The position numbers were made by a program, and so were the translations under genes. The notes beneath the pieces were generated by a model. That model was not told the DNA's origin. It saw nothing but the letters and a program-made list of their open reading frames with translations, and did not search any database. From positions 124,001-188,000 of the forward strand of contig JADKJE010000003.1 in the NCBI GenBank assembly GCA_016722515.1: a stretch of DNA of 64,000 bases, in the 5' to 3' direction. Below, piece after piece: positions 63,100 to 64,000 of the stretch; positions within the stretch are counted from its first letter, which is position 1, and each line of letters starts with the position of its first letter. This DNA is from Alphaproteobacteria bacterium (GTDB taxonomy: Bacteria; Pseudomonadota; Alphaproteobacteria; Rickettsiales; JADKJE01).

Positions 63100-63825
63100 A
63101 TGCGCCCTTCGGCAAGACAACCCCAGGATTTACGACCTATTAAATTTCAAACGGGCGTAAGCCGTTATGCAGAAGGTTCGTGTTTAATCAATTATGGCCA
63201 TACGCAGGTGTTATGTACTGCTTCGGTGGAAGAGTCGGTTCCTTCGTTTATGCGCAATAAGGGATCTGGCTGGGTGACTGCTGAATATGCTATGCTACCG
63301 CGCGCGACGCATACCCGCTCCAAGCGTGAGTCTGCCAGTAATAAGCCCTCGGGTCGCAGCCAGGAAATTCAGCGTTTGATTGGGCGGTCGCTGCGTGCAG
63401 TGGTTGATCTGCCGCTACTGGGAGAGCGTTCGATCACCATTGATTGCGATGTGCTCCAGGCAGATGGTGGTACTCGAACTGCCGCAATTACGGGTGGTTA
63501 TGTTGCTTTGTGCCATGCCGTAAATTATCTCTTAAAGGAAGGAAAAATTTACCGTAATCCTATCATTGAACAGGTGGCTGCGATTTCGTGCGGCATCTAT
63601 AAAGGCCAGGTGGTCGCCGATTTGGATTATGATGAAGACAGCAACGCCGAGGCGGATGCTAATTTTGTGATGAATGGCAGTGGCAACATTATCGAGATTC
63701 AAGGAACGGCTGAAAAAATTTCCTTCACGCCCGTACAGTTTCAGGAATTATTAGGCCTTGCCGGAACGTCCATTGAAACCATTATTCAGTTACAAAAACA
63801 AGCGCTTCCTGAGTGGAAGCAATAG
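63100..63825 (+). CDS. rph: Ribonuclease PH
   Basis: 241 residues. RPSARQPQDLRPIKFQTG, GSCLINYGHTQVLCTASVEE, GWVTAEYAMLPRATHTR, EIQRLIGRSLRAVVDL, and DCDVLQADGGTRTAAITG are the family motifs. A phosphorolytic 3' exonuclease that trims tRNA ends. rdgB follows after eight bases. Confidence 0.98.
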   Translation: MRPSARQPQDLRPIKFQTGVSRYAEGSCLINYGHTQVLCTASVEESVPSFMRNKGSGWVTAEYAMLPRATHTRSKRESASNKPSGRSQEIQRLIGRSLRAVVDLPLLGERSITIDCDVLQADGGTRTAAITGGYVALCHAVNYLLKEGKIYRNPIIEQVAAISCGIYKGQVVADLDYDEDSNAEADANFVMNGSGNIIEIQGTAEKISFTPVQFQELLGLAGTSIETIIQLQKQALPEWKQ

Positions 63826-63833
63826 GATTAACT

Positions 63834-64000
63834 ATGCCAGCATTTCAAGGAAAGCAATTGCTGATTGCCTCGGCCAATCAGGGAAAAATTAAAGAAATCA
63901 AAGCGTTATTGCATCCTTTTCCACTGGAAGTGGTTGGGTTGGATCACGATGGTGTCGTATCGCCAGACGAAACAGGTAAGACATTTATTGATAATGCTAT
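63834..64000 (+). CDS. rdgB: Non-canonical purine NTP pyrophosphatase RdgB/HAM1 (3' end outside window)
   Basis: The first 55 codons are present: LLIASANQGKIKEIKALL and SPDETGKTFIDNA are the conserved N-terminal motifs (ASxNxGK and ETGxTFxxNA). It hydrolyses dITP and XTP. It directly follows rph, the standard alphaproteobacterial pair. Confidence 0.93.
   Translation, partial: MPAFQGKQLLIASANQGKIKEIKALLHPFPLEVVGLDHDGVVSPDETGKTFIDNA

Overview
The window looks like part of the chromosome of a flagellated, LPS-making alphaproteobacterium that probably lives in or on a eukaryotic host. FliX and the short CheL-type FlgJ point to Alphaproteobacteria. KdsA points to an LPS outer membrane. Several very large, poorly conserved proteins carry effector-like features: tandem clan CE cysteine-peptidase folds with ankyrin-like repeats, a kinase-like catalytic loop, a possible non-specific nuclease fold, and a glycine-zipper membrane region. 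The DNA is AT-rich and holds many palindromic intergenic elements and several decayed genes. The order cannot be fixed from sequence alone.

Layout. 1-4.8 kb: 5'-truncated effector-like gene. 4.8-6.4 kb: IS1380-like transposase remnant, a GNAT acetyltransferase and an overlapping class D beta-lactamase. 6.4-12.9 kb: flagellar block with fliX facing away from flgI-flgJ-flgN-flgK-flgL-fliW, headed by a good sigma-54 promoter. 13.2-15.8 kb: divergent module with two Fur-like boxes (cupredoxin plus outer-membrane protein; TIGR03118 beta-propeller protein), followed by an RTX fragment. 16.2-20.9 kb: housekeeping genes on the minus strand (kdsA, pyrG, secG, tpiA, dapF). 21-31.9 kb: rpsU, a repeat protein, fba-thiE, a Pro/Gln-rich OmpA-like protein, a FliB-like methylase, rnj and ratA. 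32.2-39.1 kb: a large unknown protein and a six-member family of small lipoproteins, five of them in one operon, with a 206-bp tandem repeat nearby. 39.3-48.6 kb: clpB, a kinase-like protein, a glycine-zipper protein and a threonine dehydratase that has left a decayed copy of its 3' end. 48.7-53.9 kb: SDR, yraN, rsmI, an LpoA-like protein and a beta-CASP nuclease. 53.9-56.3 kb: pyrimidine-phosphorylase-family enzyme and PRPP synthetase. 56.5-64 kb: nuclease-like protein, hemW, TonB-like protein, mazG, rsmJ, grpE, rph and the start of rdgB.

The most novel-looking items are: (1) a compact locus between yraN and rsmI where a promoter-small RNA-terminator unit lies antisense to a 34-codon basic/hydrophobic ORF with a strong ribosome binding site, an architecture like a type I toxin-antitoxin; (2) the lipoprotein family with a GW-GC...YC domain; (3) the effector with both YopJ-type and Ulp1-type catalytic spacing; (4) a modular family of palindromic repeats whose inner hairpins differ while the flanks stay the same. 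All functional statements come from reading the sequence and remembered family knowledge; no database search was run.
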